Assembly (NCBI GenBank): GCA_026874595.1
Contig: CM049320.1
Span: 36,430,214 to 36,494,213 of the forward strand
Reading direction: 5' to 3'
From: Sipunculus nudus
Lineage: Eukaryota > Annelida > Sipuncula > Golfingiida > Sipunculidae
DNA length: 64,000 nucleotides
Shown here: positions 1 through 10,508 of the stretch, in pieces
How the letters are laid out: each line of letters begins with the position of its first letter
How positions within the stretch are numbered: the stretch's first letter is position 1
Notes under the pieces: generated by a model
Told to the model about the DNA's origin: nothing
Seen by the model: only the letters and a program-made list of their open reading frames with translations
Databases searched by the model: none
Translations under genes and position numbers: made by a program

Positions 1-687
1 ATGTTATCATTTTGTGCTTTCATGTGTGCTTGGGTGAAATGATTCAGTGCACTTGATGTATAGTTGCAGAATAAACTAAGCATGTAGGTACATATTTTCA
101 AATCACATTATACAGCAGTTAAATGCTGCATAAGAGAATAGTGAAAATACATGCAATCAAAACAATGAAAATAGGCTTATTTAAGCATTGTTTGTTTTTG
201 CTTGGGTAACCAATAAAGCTGTCTGGTTGATAAAAGTAATGCAAACTAAGAAACAAGGCCAGGCAGTCTTCTGTTAAGTGAATACTGAAGGACCATTGTA
301 TATTCACAAAGAGTAGTGATAATTTAATAAAGTAATGGAGATCAGTTTCTTGAATGATTTTAGGTCCTGTGTCACTCCGAGTAAGGCAGCATGATGATCC
401 ATTCTTGTTAACATTATAAAACTAACAGAACAATATGAATATTAAATACTCCATACATCATGTAAACAATACTTGACATTGTGGCTGAAAATGTGTATAA
501 ACGCTTAAGTTTTCCACCATTTGCTTTCAAAATTTCAGATTATAAATGATTTAATCCTTATGTGTACAAGCTGTGACAATTTGATTAACAGTGCCTATAG
601 GAAACATGTGTGTACATTATGAACATGTATACATTATCTCCAGTGGTTTATGTAGTGTACAGTTGTGGGATGTTACAACTGGGTGAC
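1..687. other. Unique AT-rich flank, no gene seen
   Basis: Reading frames are short and show no family motif. No tRNA, rRNA or repeat terminus was recognised. The stretch ends at the CCAGT duplication (688-692) that marks the retrotransposon insertion. Confidence 0.5.
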
Positions 688-692
688 CCAGT

Positions 693-810
693 TGTTGGGG
701 AAGGTACCAGTCTAAGCGAAACGTCATTTGACCTATAACCTGCGAGTCAGCCTTGTTTTGGATATAATTAAGTTCTGTGTAGTTGAGCTGGAGTTCGTCA
801 CTTTAATACA
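693..810 (+). repeat. 5' LTR of the gypsy element
   Basis: It starts TGTTGGGG and ends ACA, and it is closely matched by 6022-6135. A very short LTR. GATATAATTAAG near its middle could be a TATA-like element, by position only. Confidence 0.9.
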
Positions 811-826
811 TGGTGTCAGAAGCACC
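811..826 (+). promoter_or_regulatory. tRNA primer-binding site of the gypsy element
   Basis: TGGTGTCAGAAG begins directly at the end of the 5' LTR. Its first bases are the complement of a tRNA 3' end (TGG pairs with CCA) and it resembles leucine-tRNA primer sites of other retroelements. The tRNA assignment is an inference. Confidence 0.7.
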
Positions 827-1064
827 AAATAACGGGATGCACGGGCCAGTGTTGTAGGTAAACGCTGTCAGTACTTGGATACATGTATTCCTCACCTTCG
901 GACTAACGAACATTACAATATGCGGCCATAAGAACCTGTTTGAACACAGTTTGTACACAGCATTCACATGTACTGATTACTGTTTTGGCTTTAAGACACG
1001 TGCACTGGATTTTCAGGGCCGCAGCTGGGTGAGTGACAAGATTTTAACCCTTATGAATGGAACA

Positions 1065-1860
1065 CATGTAAAGTTTCATAATGGCAATGTTGGCCCCAAT
1101 GCATGTCATACCTCCTCTGGAGAAAATGGATATGAAAGGAGATTTAGCCTCAAACTGGCAGTTTTTCAGTGATTGCTGGAAAAACTATGAAGTGGCTACA
1201 GAACTTGACATAAGAGTAACGCAGTACGCGTATCCACCTTGTTAGCTGTGATCGGAAAAGAATGTCACCAAGTGTATAAAAACTTGCAGCTATCAGAAAC
1301 AGACCGCTCTGATAGTGATACAATCTTAATGAAATTAGCAGAACATTTTCAGCTGTCTAAGAACACTATCTATGAAAGATATCTGTTTAATTCATGTTCA
1401 CAGGAAACCAGAGAGATGGTCAGTCAGTATGTAAACAGACTGAGAAAAACAGCTGCTACATGTGATTATGGCTCATTATTGGATGAAATGCTGCACGACA
1501 GAATTGTAATTGGAATTAAGTGTCATCAGACGTCTGCTTCGTGAACCAAATTTAACACTACAGAAAACACTGGATATATGCTGAACAAGTGAAACAGCAG
1601 CAGCACAGTTACAGAAGATGGAACATACAAACACAGACACTGTACATTATGCAAAGTCAAGAGAACAACGTCATGTGAACAAATCTAAAACAAGTTATAT
1701 GATAAACAATTGCAAGTATTGTGGTAACAGACACCAAAAAGGCAGTTGTCCAGCATAGGGAAAAACATGCGCATACTGCAATCATCAAAACCATTTTGCT
1801 CAAATGTGCAGATCTAAATGAAATAATGCCACAAGCAGTTCTAGGCAAAAGAGAAGTTAT
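1065..1860 (+). pseudogene. gag remnant (capsid and nucleocapsid)
   Basis: This would encode the structural Gag protein that packages retrotransposon RNA. The first part, from about 1065, has a Trp-rich gypsy-type start region and runs into stops near 1240. The capsid-like part continues in another frame at 1239-1544. The nucleocapsid at about 1710-1815 has two Cys/His knuckles (CKYC and CAYC, each followed by His and Cys). An in-frame TAG at 1756-1758 separates the knuckles. Several frames are needed to follow it, so no functional Gag is made. Confidence 0.85.
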
Positions 1861-1896
1861 AGGACACGCAGAAGCACACAGAAAGTTCATCATGTA

Positions 1897-2415
1897 TTGG
1901 AAGAGAAAAGTGATGAAAACAGTGATGATAGCAGTAGTGATAGCATATATAGTATAGAAACTGAAACAGCTAAAACACAATATTTTGTCGAGGTCAAAGT
2001 GAAAACACCTAACAGTGATACAACTGTACCAGTGAAATTTCAATTGGATTCTGGAGCAACATGTAGCACTTTGAACTACAAAGACTACTGTAGAATTTCC
2101 AGTGACCCGCCACGTAAATTGAATACTAAGCTGAAAGCATATAACAATTCATACATCCAGCCAATAGGTTCAGCCAGTCTACAATGCACAGCCAATGACA
2201 TTACAAGAAAGATACAATTTGAAATTGTAGAAGGTCACACATCTTTATTGTCTGGCAAGGCATGTGAGGCACTGCAGTTAATTAGCTTCAATCAAGATTG
2301 TTTGGTGAACTCTCTCACAAATGCGCTCAACCTTACCAAAGATAAAGTGTTACAAGACTACAAAGATGTCTTCTCAGGACTTGCCAGGTACCTATCATAT
2401 CAACATGGATCCTGA
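1897..2415 (+). pseudogene. Retroviral-type aspartic protease remnant
   Basis: Retropepsins cleave the Gag-Pol polyprotein. The active-site triplet is visible in FQLDSGAT at about residue 49-56 of the open frame, followed by roughly 100 residues of plausible protease fold. The frame continues towards reverse transcriptase but is lost near 2390, where the RT sequence resumes in another frame at 2321-2611. Position between nucleocapsid and RT agrees with a Ty3/gypsy pol order. The catalytic Asp is intact, but the upstream gag and downstream RT are broken. Confidence 0.85.
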
Positions 2416-3059
2416 TGTCAAACCAATACAAAACACCAAACGTCAAGTTCCAATACCTGTTAAGAATGAACTGCGGAACAAAATAGTCGACCTAGAACAA
2501 ATGGGAGTGCACAAAATAGTTACGGAGCCAACACTATGGATCAACAGCATGGTTGCAGTCAGAAAGCCGAATAAGCTCAGACTCTGCTTGGATCCTCAAA
2601 ATCTGAATTAGTCGATCCAGAGGAACCATTATCCAATACCGACAGTTGATGATGTCGCACCATGTCTTGCAAAAGCCAGAATCTTCTCAGTAGCCGATGC
2701 CAAAGATGGCTACTCGCAAATGTGTCATGATGAACCATCAAGCTTGCTCACCACATTCTGGACACCATTCCGTCAATACCGATGGTTGCTTATGCCCTTC
2801 GGACTCAGTTCATTACCTGAAGAATTCCAAAGACTCCTTTATGAATGTCTTGAAGGTCTTGACAATGTTGAAGTTATCAGAGGCAGAAGCACTCGTCTCT
2901 CATGACAAAGCTTTTCTAGCTTTACTGGAGCAATGTAGAGACAGAGGACTTAATTTGAACAAACACAAAATCGAGTTCAAACTGAACAGTGTTTCCTACA
3001 TGGGACATTTACTGAGTGACAAGGGATTGTCCCCAGATCCAAACAAGGTACAAGCTTGA
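2321..3059 (+). pseudogene. Reverse transcriptase remnant, catalytic YxDD lost
   Basis: The polymerase that would copy element RNA to cDNA. The N-terminal fingers are at 2321-2611, then a TAG at 2609-2611. The palm resumes at 2612-2880 with a SVADAKDGYSQ-like segment carrying the first catalytic Asp and the LLMPFGLSS motif. The frame then jumps at about 2870-2890 directly to the connection segment (LLEQCRDRGLNLN). The stretch that should hold the YxDD catalytic pair is absent at this jump, so a deletion removed the active-site aspartates and shifted the frame. This alone makes the enzyme inactive. Confidence 0.9.
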
Positions 3060-3138
3060 TATGCCTCCCCCAATAGACACACAAGACTATAATAGAGTTC
3101 GGCGACTATAAGGAGTTGTCACATACCTGGCAAAATTT

Positions 3139-3783
3139 ATGCCACAACTGAGTTCAGTTTGTGAACCACTATGTTGTTTCGCTGATAAAGAAACTGAGTT
3201 CACGTGGTTATCACTCCACACTGAAGCAATGGACAAAATCAAAACACTGATCACACAGGCTCCAGTGCTACGGTCCTATGATGTGAGTAAAGACGCAACT
3301 AACGAATGTGACAGCTCAGATGTTGGCCTTGGAGCAGTTTTAACGCAAGAGGGACATCCAATCGCGTATGCGTCATGTGCATTAACCGAAACAGAACACA
3401 ACTACGCACAAATTGAGAAAGAGTACCTAGCAATCGTGTATGCAACAGAGATTCAATCAGTATATACTGGGAAAGAAAGACGTATTGATGCAATTGGTCA
3501 TAAAGCCTTAATGGCCATATTCAAGAAGCCAATTCTCACAAGCCCGAAACGTCTGCAGAGAATGAGACTCAGACTACAGAAATACTCTCTGAAAACTGAG
3601 TATAAGCCAGGACCAAAAATGTACATAAGTGACACATTATCAAGAGTGGCTCCACCATTGCACAAAGTTGAACCAGACATTCTAGAATATATGATATTCC
3701 AACTTGAAGACAAAAAGAAGTTTCGAGATGAACTGGCACAAGTCAACATGGATGATGACGTGTTTGTTACTGATAACCGTTAG
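3139..3783 (+). pseudogene. RNase H domain remnant
   Basis: RNase H degrades the RNA strand of the RNA:DNA hybrid. The frame keeps a CDSSDVGLGAVL segment with the first acidic residue at about residue 52, and EKEYLAIVYA with the catalytic Glu. Where family members have Asp before HK, this copy reads IGHKAL, so the Asp is Gly, consistent with one base change. The frame ends with the usual SDTLSR connection to integrase and a TAG at 3781-3783. Confidence 0.85.
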
Positions 3784-3831
3784 AACAAGATCAAAGTAGA
3801 AACTAACAGAGACATTACTTTACAAACACTG

Positions 3832-4657
3832 ATGAATACGATCAGCAGTGGTTGGCCTGATGACAAATATAAGGTACCCTGGTGCACACGTGAATACTGG
3901 CCGTATAGAGATGAGTTAGCCACTAAGAATGGACTAGTATTTCGAGGAACTGAAATTGTCATACCTACAGTAATGAGACGAGATATGATAGCAAGAGCAC
4001 ATGTTTCACATTTAGGCATCCAGAGTACCACATACTGCAAGATCTAACGCAAGCAGTGCAGAGATGTCCTACATGCCAAGAATTCCAACCTGCCTTAGCC
4101 AAAGAACCATTGATGACGTACCCCATACCAAAAACGCCTTGGCAAGTAGTAGCCAGTGATTGTTTTGAACTGGATGGTCAGAACTACTGTTTATTTGTAG
4201 ACTTGTACTCTGACAACATTAAGTTTGTGAGTTGGATAGAATGTCCAGTGAGTCACCTATAAGCAAAACCAAACCAATATTTGCAAATCATGGAATACCG
4301 TATGTGCTGATCACAGAAAATGGACCTAATTATGTGTCAAAAAAGTTCAGCCTGTTTGCACAAAATTGGGATTTTGCTCACATAACGTCTAGTCCACATC
4401 ACAGCAAGTCAAAGGGAAAGGCTGAGTCAGCGGTCAAAATAGCTATAGGACTAATCAAGAAGTCCAAACGCACTAATGGAGATATGTGTAAAGCCATATT
4501 TGAATGGAGAAATATGTCAACACAAGGAATGGACAGTTCTCCAGTTCAAAGATTAATGTCACGCCACCATGCAAAGACATGCTTTATGCCCCAAAGTGGA
4601 ACAACAAGTACCACAGCAAGTTATACAGAGGAGAAAGAAAGCCAAGACCTACTATGA
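3832..4657 (+). pseudogene. Integrase remnant (zinc-binding and core domains)
   Basis: Integrase inserts the cDNA. The zinc-binding part is split: the His pair lies in a frame ending at 4047 (AHVSHLG) and the Cys pair (CPTC) in the frame starting at 4056. The core has an Asp in ASDCFELDG, a second site reading ITENGPNY where Asp is expected before NGP (here Glu), and the Glu in KGKAESAVK. About 4240-4275 is shortened and shifts the frame. A broken catalytic triad and at least two frameshifts make this inactive. Confidence 0.87.
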
Positions 4658-4734
4658 TAGAAATGCTTGCCGGTTACCAGAACTTGTAATAGGTCAATCA
4701 GTGAGAACTTAAAGTACAACCACACGCTAAAAAT

Positions 4735-5073
4735 GTGAATTGGAAAGCGGGAGATGTAACTGCAAAACTTGCCCCCAGAAATTACCAGGTAGAAGTTGAT
4801 GGTCACAGCTACAGAGGCAATAGAGTTCATATAAGAGAATCTGTTGATACAGATGACTTGTCTAATAATGCGGAGACTCAGCTTAACGGCACAAACAATA
4901 CAAACACTAAGTCAAACACACCAGCTGATCAGCCAGTCAAGCCTGATACCTCTGACACATCCGCCCCTACGCGTCATGAGAAAGTGAACCCCTCATCAGT
5001 GATACCCGCAAGTGTTATTACAAGGTGTGGAAGAGTATCCAGACCGCCTGAGAGATTCAGAGACTTTGTATAA
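4735..5073 (+). pseudogene. Integrase C-terminal tail of the gypsy element
   Basis: The frame starts with a basic, Trp-containing stretch followed by SYRGNRVHIRES, typical of the DNA-binding end of gypsy integrases. A Thr/Pro/Asn-rich linker follows, then a SRPPERFRDFV end, a familiar C-terminus for metazoan gypsy pol. It ends in TAA at 5071-5073, so this is the natural end of pol, cut off from the core by stops near 4660-4720. Confidence 0.75.
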
Positions 5074-6021
5074 ATGTTCAGTAGAAGCAGTATAAGTTTA
5101 CTCCTAAGTTGTTTGAGCAACCACATGACATCATGTGTAACACAGAAAAAGGGCTCATTGCTATTGCTTATGATGTCTTTAATAAGGATCCATTACAAAT
5201 CCCACCACTAATACCAACCTGACCTTCTCAGTTACCAGGGCTAATTACCCTTGTGCACGGCAGATGTAACCTGGGACAAACTTACTCAGCAGAACTATTA
5301 AGTGGGTAGTGTTTCCACAAGCTGTTTATATAATCAGGTCTGAGGATAGACTTATTAGCACCTTGATCATGAAGCATATCAGCAAATAATGCTGAACAGA
5401 ATCAGTTCTTGTCCAGTAATTGACCAGGATGTGCCTATTGTGGAAGCAAGCATCGGCCAGCTGCCCCATTGCTGGTGACCACTGGTGCTAATTACATAAG
5501 AGTACTGGACAGAGTAGGTCACAGACAAATAAGTCACTTGGCACAATCTGACCTTTGATTAGTAAATTATGGATAAACAGAGGTATGTTTGATGTTAAAT
5601 AGTGTAGGCTATTATTATTGTGACATGTACATCTTGTCTCACATCCATCAATCCATATGCTCTGTATTCAAAATAATTTAAAAAATTACATGTACTTGCT
5701 TAGTACTTGAAATGTACTTGATTTTTCAAGTACATTTTTAGCAAGTACAAGTACAGTACAAGTACTGTATTGGTAAAAAGTTCCAAGTACAAGTACAGGC
5801 CAAGTACTGAAAATTTTGTACTTGAGTACAAGTACCAAGTACAAATACTTGTACTTGACCCAAGCCTGATTACAATCCATGAATGCCATGTGGGCATTAG
5901 CAAAGTATTACATAAAAAAGAGTGCGCCAGTAATTGTTCAACAGTAATTTTAAGTACTCTTAATGTAATTTTAAAGATCTCTGATATGACAATTTTCTTA
6001 ATTTTTTGGTTGAGAAAAAAA
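5074..6021. other. Non-coding 3' region of the gypsy element
   Basis: No retroelement coding is seen after the pol stop. A short palindromic repeat (5692-5872) sits inside. A purine run, GAGAAAAAAA, just before the right LTR at about 6012-6021 is in the place of a polypurine tract. No envelope gene is recognisable. Confidence 0.55.
5692..5872. repeat. AAGTAC-rich palindromic repeat (possible MITE)
   Basis: The motif AAGTAC and its complement GTACTT occur many times in about 180 bp, giving many overlapping inverted repeats that could fold into alternative hairpins. The outer parts (TACTTG near 5695, TACTTGACCC near 5860) are in inverted orientation, as in a small hAT-like MITE, but no target duplication was found. 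Confidence 0.5.
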
Positions 6022-6135
6022 TGTTGTGGAAGGTACCAGTCTAAGCAAACATTTGACCTATGACCTGCGAGTCAGCCTCGTTTTGGATATAATAAAGCTC
6101 TGTGTAGTTGAGCTGGAGTTCGTCACTTTATAACA
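6022..6135 (+). repeat. 3' LTR of the gypsy element
   Basis: It matches 693-810 from TGTTG to ACA and is followed by the CCAGT duplication. Relative to the left LTR it has small deletions near 6050 and GATATAATAAAG in place of GATATAATTAAG. Confidence 0.9.
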
Positions 6136-6296
6136 CCAGTTTTGTTTTGTAGGAGAAGTTGGAGAAATCTAACTGTATGTAGAATTTTTTGACTCCTAGG
6201 TCCAATTTCAAGAAATGTTTAAATACATCTGAGTGGAAACAACTTTACAATAAGACAAATACAGTTTGAACAATAACAATTGTTGCAATGCAATTG

Positions 6297-7062
6297 GAGG
6301 GGGGGGGGGGGGGGGTGGTTGTTGTAATATTAGAATAACTGCATATCTGTGACAGCAGGATGCTCAACCACTGATGCATGATTAATCAGGTAAGCAGCTC
6401 TAATAAATGACCTTCAGTGACCAGAAGTGGGCTGCCTAGAGCTTCACAATGTGAGTGAATACAAGAGTCTCAAAAAAACATGAGCCATGGTCAAAGTTCG
6501 GCAAAATTTAAGGTACTGATTTTATATCTATCCAAAAAGTTAAGAAATTTACAAAATTCTGATCTATTTTCAGATATACAATTAAATTTTTATTCAATAA
6601 AGTTATATCCCTGAAAGAAGTATCTAGCTTAAACAATTATCAAGTTAAGTAAATATCTTTCCTTATTTTTCACCAAGTGCTTTCTGTTCAAGTCCATAAC
6701 TTCAAGAAATAACATAATATTTCTGGCAGGTATAAAGGTAATACATAGAGGAATATTTATGCTAAATATGAACAAAATACAGATAAGCAGTTTTGATATT
6801 AGGCAGTTCTAAAGTGTGACAAAAGATTTTAAATGGAAAGTTGAGGTTTTTCCTTAATTTCTTGAAGGAACAAAGCCACATGGCCCAGTTTTGGGTATGG
6901 TTATGAACTTAAGGACAACTAGCTGTATGATGAATTTTTGATTTCTAACAAGTTAAACCCCACTCTTAACAAGTCTAACAGTTTCAGAATATGTAAGTCT
7001 GACTGACGATGGAAAATGAACCATAACTAGAGCTCAGATGACTTACACTCAGCTGAGCTAAT
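6297..7062 (+). mobile_element. F3 repeat, single-unit copy with F1-type right hairpin
   Basis: It begins near a poly-G run (6299-6315), carries one copy of the ~680-bp F3 unit (landmark: GGTCAAAGTTCGGCAAAATT near 6489), and ends with the hairpin AGCTCAGATGAC / CTCAGCTGAGCT followed by AA. Related copies are at 24.6-26.05, 32.6-34.16 and 56.8-57.7 kb. No coding capacity. Confidence 0.7.
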
Positions 7063-8353
7063 AATGATTATTGCACAATTTCACACTTAATTGAAAAGTT
7101 TTGACATTCAGCAAAACCAGACTATGGCAGCAGATTGATAACATATCCAACAATATCAACAATTTCATCAATTAATGTAAAATACCACACTTTAACAACA
7201 GCAATATTAAAAGAAAGAAAGTGAAAATATTGCTAACTCAGTAGATACTAAAGCATAATCATCATGTAATATTAAAACATATTATGCTTGATATCAAAAC
7301 TCTGATTAAAGTTAATACAATTATTCTCTGTTTGCATATAAAATGACTGTGAAACAAATCAGAATCTCACTATGGCAAACATCCCCACAGTTTGAAACAA
7401 AAATATTCCAAATACACATGTACCTAGATTCATAATGCATCAAACAGTAACAAAGCTACTTGCAACCATGTCCTGGTCTTGTTATTACTTTTTAATGAAG
7501 GATTTTGTAAAATGATATGATAACATAATTACATCATAAGGTTTATAAGATGGAACAAGTGACCTATGGGTCATGATGCTCAGCCGACTGACATGTTGAC
7601 AAAATGTCCTTGCACAGGCAACTAATTGAGATATTGTAGGTGGCATCATCGTTCATGCATATAAGCTTAAGTTTATCAAGACCCGTAAGCACACCAAATT
7701 TTTTATGATAATCCATTCAGCCGTTCCTAAGGAATTTGTTGTTACTTGAGCTTTTGTATCAAATTTTTCATTATTCTGGTGGATACTTCAGAGCCCCAAA
7801 GCTTGAAGAATATGGGTAACAGAGACCTAATTCCAGGTTTCCAAGGAGATTTTTCATGAACCTCTCTGGATGTAAAGTTAGTGGTAAAATAAGTTAGTAA
7901 ATTTAAAGAGTGGCCCCACCTGTCTGGTTGATGAATATAATTTCCAAGATGGATGAACATGCCAAATTTCAGACCAATACCTTGACCCTCTCCTGAGATA
8001 TGGGCAATTTTCACCCAAAGCACATGTACAGATGGATGCTACAGGAAAACGTTTACAGATGGCTCCACCAGTCTTGAGTACAAAAGGGAGGAGTCCAACA
8101 TCTATGGATATGCACAATTTCAGGCCAATACTGTGAATCACTCCTGAGAAAAAGGCATTAATTTTTTTTCACAAAAACAGAGGTAGGTGGCACCGACTGT
8201 CTGGTTTATGAGAAAACTTTCCAAGATGGATGAACATGACAAATTTCAGAAATTTCATATTTAAAGGTCCCTACTTGAAATAACTTTAAATTAAACAGAC
8301 TTACATTGACTTGTTTAAAATAATCCAATGAACTTGCCATGAAAACAGAACAC

Positions 8354-8767
8354 GAAGCTGTTATAGTAGTCAGACTGTAGCCGTGACAACCTGACCAGGT
8401 AGTCAATCGGATAATTGGGCTGGTAAGCCTACTCGAGTCATGACACAAGTGATATGGAGGAATGTATCGTACTGGTCTTTCATCAGGTTGAATTCATATT
8501 GTGGTAAACGGCCCATAATCTCAATGTTATTCAAAGAATAATGAATTAACACAGAAACATGAAGCTGTTATAGTAGTCAGACTGTAGCCGTGACAACCTG
8601 ACCAGGTAGTCAATCGGATAATTGGGCTGGTAAACCCACTCGAGTCATGACACAAGTGATATGGAGGAATGTATCGTACTGGTCTTTCATCAGGTTGAAT
8701 TCATATTGTGGTAAACGGCCCATAATCTCAATGTTATTCCAAGAATAATGAATTAACACAATAATAT
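8354..8767. repeat. Tandem duplication, 207-bp period, two near-identical copies
   Basis: The segment beginning GAAGCTGTTATAGTAGTCAG at 8354 recurs at 8561, and the two copies differ at only a few bases over ~200 bp. Neighbouring repeats are far more diverged, so this duplication is recent. It ends near AATTAACACA at about 8760. Confidence 0.9.
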
Positions 8768-8903
8768 ACGTGTGCTCACAGCCCAAAATGAAACACCGTT
8801 TCAATGGACATGGGTCATTTTCAGTATCGCCTGCTAACTGCCTGCGTCCTGTACCCTGTGCTAGCCATGCTTGTGTGAATGCGGTCATAAATTCAACAAA
8901 CAT
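8610..8903 (-). other. Unidentified open frame overlapping the 207-bp duplication
   Basis: A 97-residue open frame with mixed composition, Cys residues and no low-complexity bias (segments such as GRLPQYEF and WNNIEIM). Its C-terminal part lies in the second copy of the duplication, so similar peptide sequence is partly repeated downstream. No known domain was recognised. It could be a decayed captured exon or chance. The start is arbitrary. Confidence 0.2.
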
Positions 8904-10258
8904 GCCGAAGGGTGTACCAACGCACTGGGTTAAAACAGAACTTTTTCTGTCCCATGTTTGGTATTGTTAGAAACTACACAAAATATGCCAACGATTGGTC
9001 TGGTTTATGTTGATTGACAGTGTACCTGTAGGCCATGAAGCGTTGTCAGAAATGACAAAAATATTTGCATCTTCATAAGGCCTTATAATGCGATCCTCAG
9101 ACTTGGATTTAATGATACTCTGGCCCAGTGATCTGATCGTAGTTACAGAGGGTCGATATTACATTAGTCAGACTGCAGCACATAGGCCTCTTCCAATCCT
9201 GGCACCAAGCCAAAGCTATTTATAGAGCTGACAACATCTTGGCTAATGGCCAACATCCAGGCACTGGCAAATCTTGGCAATCTGCCAATGGTTAAACCAA
9301 GTGCTGCCATCTATACACAAAAGTGGTCCCTACTGGAAATAACTTTGAAATTAATTTTCCCAATACAAAATGCTTTTCGTCTGACTTTTTAGAAAAAATA
9401 AATCAGGAATATATGATAAATTATTACAGATGCATACTTAATGCAAAATTATATTACAGATACATCTCACTAGTGCAAGTTCTTGAATTAAGTAGAGTAT
9501 GGATACAAATTATTTATAACCCATCTTTATATAGCCACTGAGCGGTGAATATCCATGATTGTAATATTGCCTGGCATGATGAATAATTAAAATCATAAAT
9601 CTAATTTTTTAAAAGCTTTTAAAATTAATTCTTGTCAAGTTAACCAAAGATAACCTGAAATCTAAATGTATAGTGGCATGATGTAATAGATACTGATAAA
9701 CTTGTGCCAAGCTAGATGTAACTGCTTCACACAGCTAACAGATATGGTAAAATGACTCAATTCAATCTCTATAACTCAGCCAAAAATCATTCATGTGGAA
9801 CCATTAAAGACAATCATTATAAGAATTATTGTTGGGATTTTTCTTGTAAAATATTAAACAAGTTGGCTTCAGTGTGGCACCTCTAGTCTTCAGAAAATTA
9901 TGAAACACTCCAGTATCAATATGCATGCAAAGAATCATGGTGATCAATGCATTAATTGTTCAGATACTGGAGTTTTTGGATCAAACTTTTCATTATTCTG
10001 GAGGAAATTTCTGAGCCCCATGGCTCAGGAGATCTGGGTAACAAAGTCATAATTCAGGTTTCCAAGAAGATTTTTGATGGTCCTCCCTCGATGTCAAGGT
10101 GGAAGATTCCAAGGCCAGCGGTTACGGTTTGTGCCAGGGTAATGGATGGACAGCCGGACAATGGACAAAGAGTGATTGCTATAGCTCAGATGACTTTCAG
10201 TAAACTGAGCTTAAAACTATTTTAATTTTTAATACATGCCTGTTGTACTCCTACTTAC

Positions 10259-10302
10259 CAGAAGTATTATGACAAAGGTTTGGGTTGAAACAACTGCAGA
10301 CC
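10259..10302 (-). CDS. Candidate 44-nt exon, hydrophobic, weak
   Basis: On the minus strand a pyrimidine-rich tract and TTTACAG precede, and GTAAGT follows, a short open stretch lying in a 290-bp unique gap between two F1 copies. In the phase used by the other candidate exons (two bases first) it reads Ser-Ala-Val-Val-Ser-Thr-Gln-Thr then Phe-Val-Ile-Ile-Leu-Leu, like the start of a membrane segment. It exits in phase 0, unlike the phase-1 exons, and no following exon was found. Splice signals are good, but a 44-nt open run alone is weak support. Confidence 0.3.
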
Positions 10303-10508
10303 CTGTAAAGAAAATGAAATTTCATTTCAATCTTTTTCTGACAATACTCAGGAGAAATTTATGTAATATAAACATGTTAATTGCATTCTATATTATTAGT
10401 TTTGTGAACAGGCAAGGTTCAACATGTTCAATGATGTGTTGAAACTAAACAGCTCATGACTGTCATCTCTGAACCCTGACCTTGTAACTGTAAATACATC
10501 CTTCATGT

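Larger units (their letters stand above)
693..6135 (+). mobile_element. Ty3/gypsy LTR retrotransposon, full structure but defective
   Basis: The element is bounded by two ~115-bp LTRs, and CCAGT occurs immediately outside both ends (688-692 and 6136-6140), as expected for a 5-bp target duplication. After the left LTR comes a primer-binding-type TGGTGTCAGAAG, then gag, protease, reverse transcriptase, RNase H and integrase in Ty3/gypsy order. Every gene is broken by stops, frameshifts or deletions, so it cannot move by itself. The LTRs differ by substitutions and small indels, so the insertion is not recent. About 0.9 kb between the end of pol and the right LTR has no coding and holds another short repeat. 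Confidence 0.93.
7555..10216. mobile_element. F1 mosaic element, left palindrome to right hairpin
   Basis: The left end is AACAAGTGACCTATGGGTCA followed by GCTCAGCCGA. The right end is a slightly degenerate AGCTCAGATGAC hairpin at about 10183-10216. Between them are F1 units (7740-7880; 9900-10130), older degraded units (7880-8250), a 207-bp tandem duplication and the uninterrupted counterpart of the F5 insertion site (9811-9820). It may be several nested fragments, since the middle part has no terminus of its own. Confidence 0.55.

Noticed and set aside
1657-2043. 128-residue minus-strand frame opposite gag/protease
   Set aside because: It is the antisense shadow of the gypsy nucleocapsid and protease.
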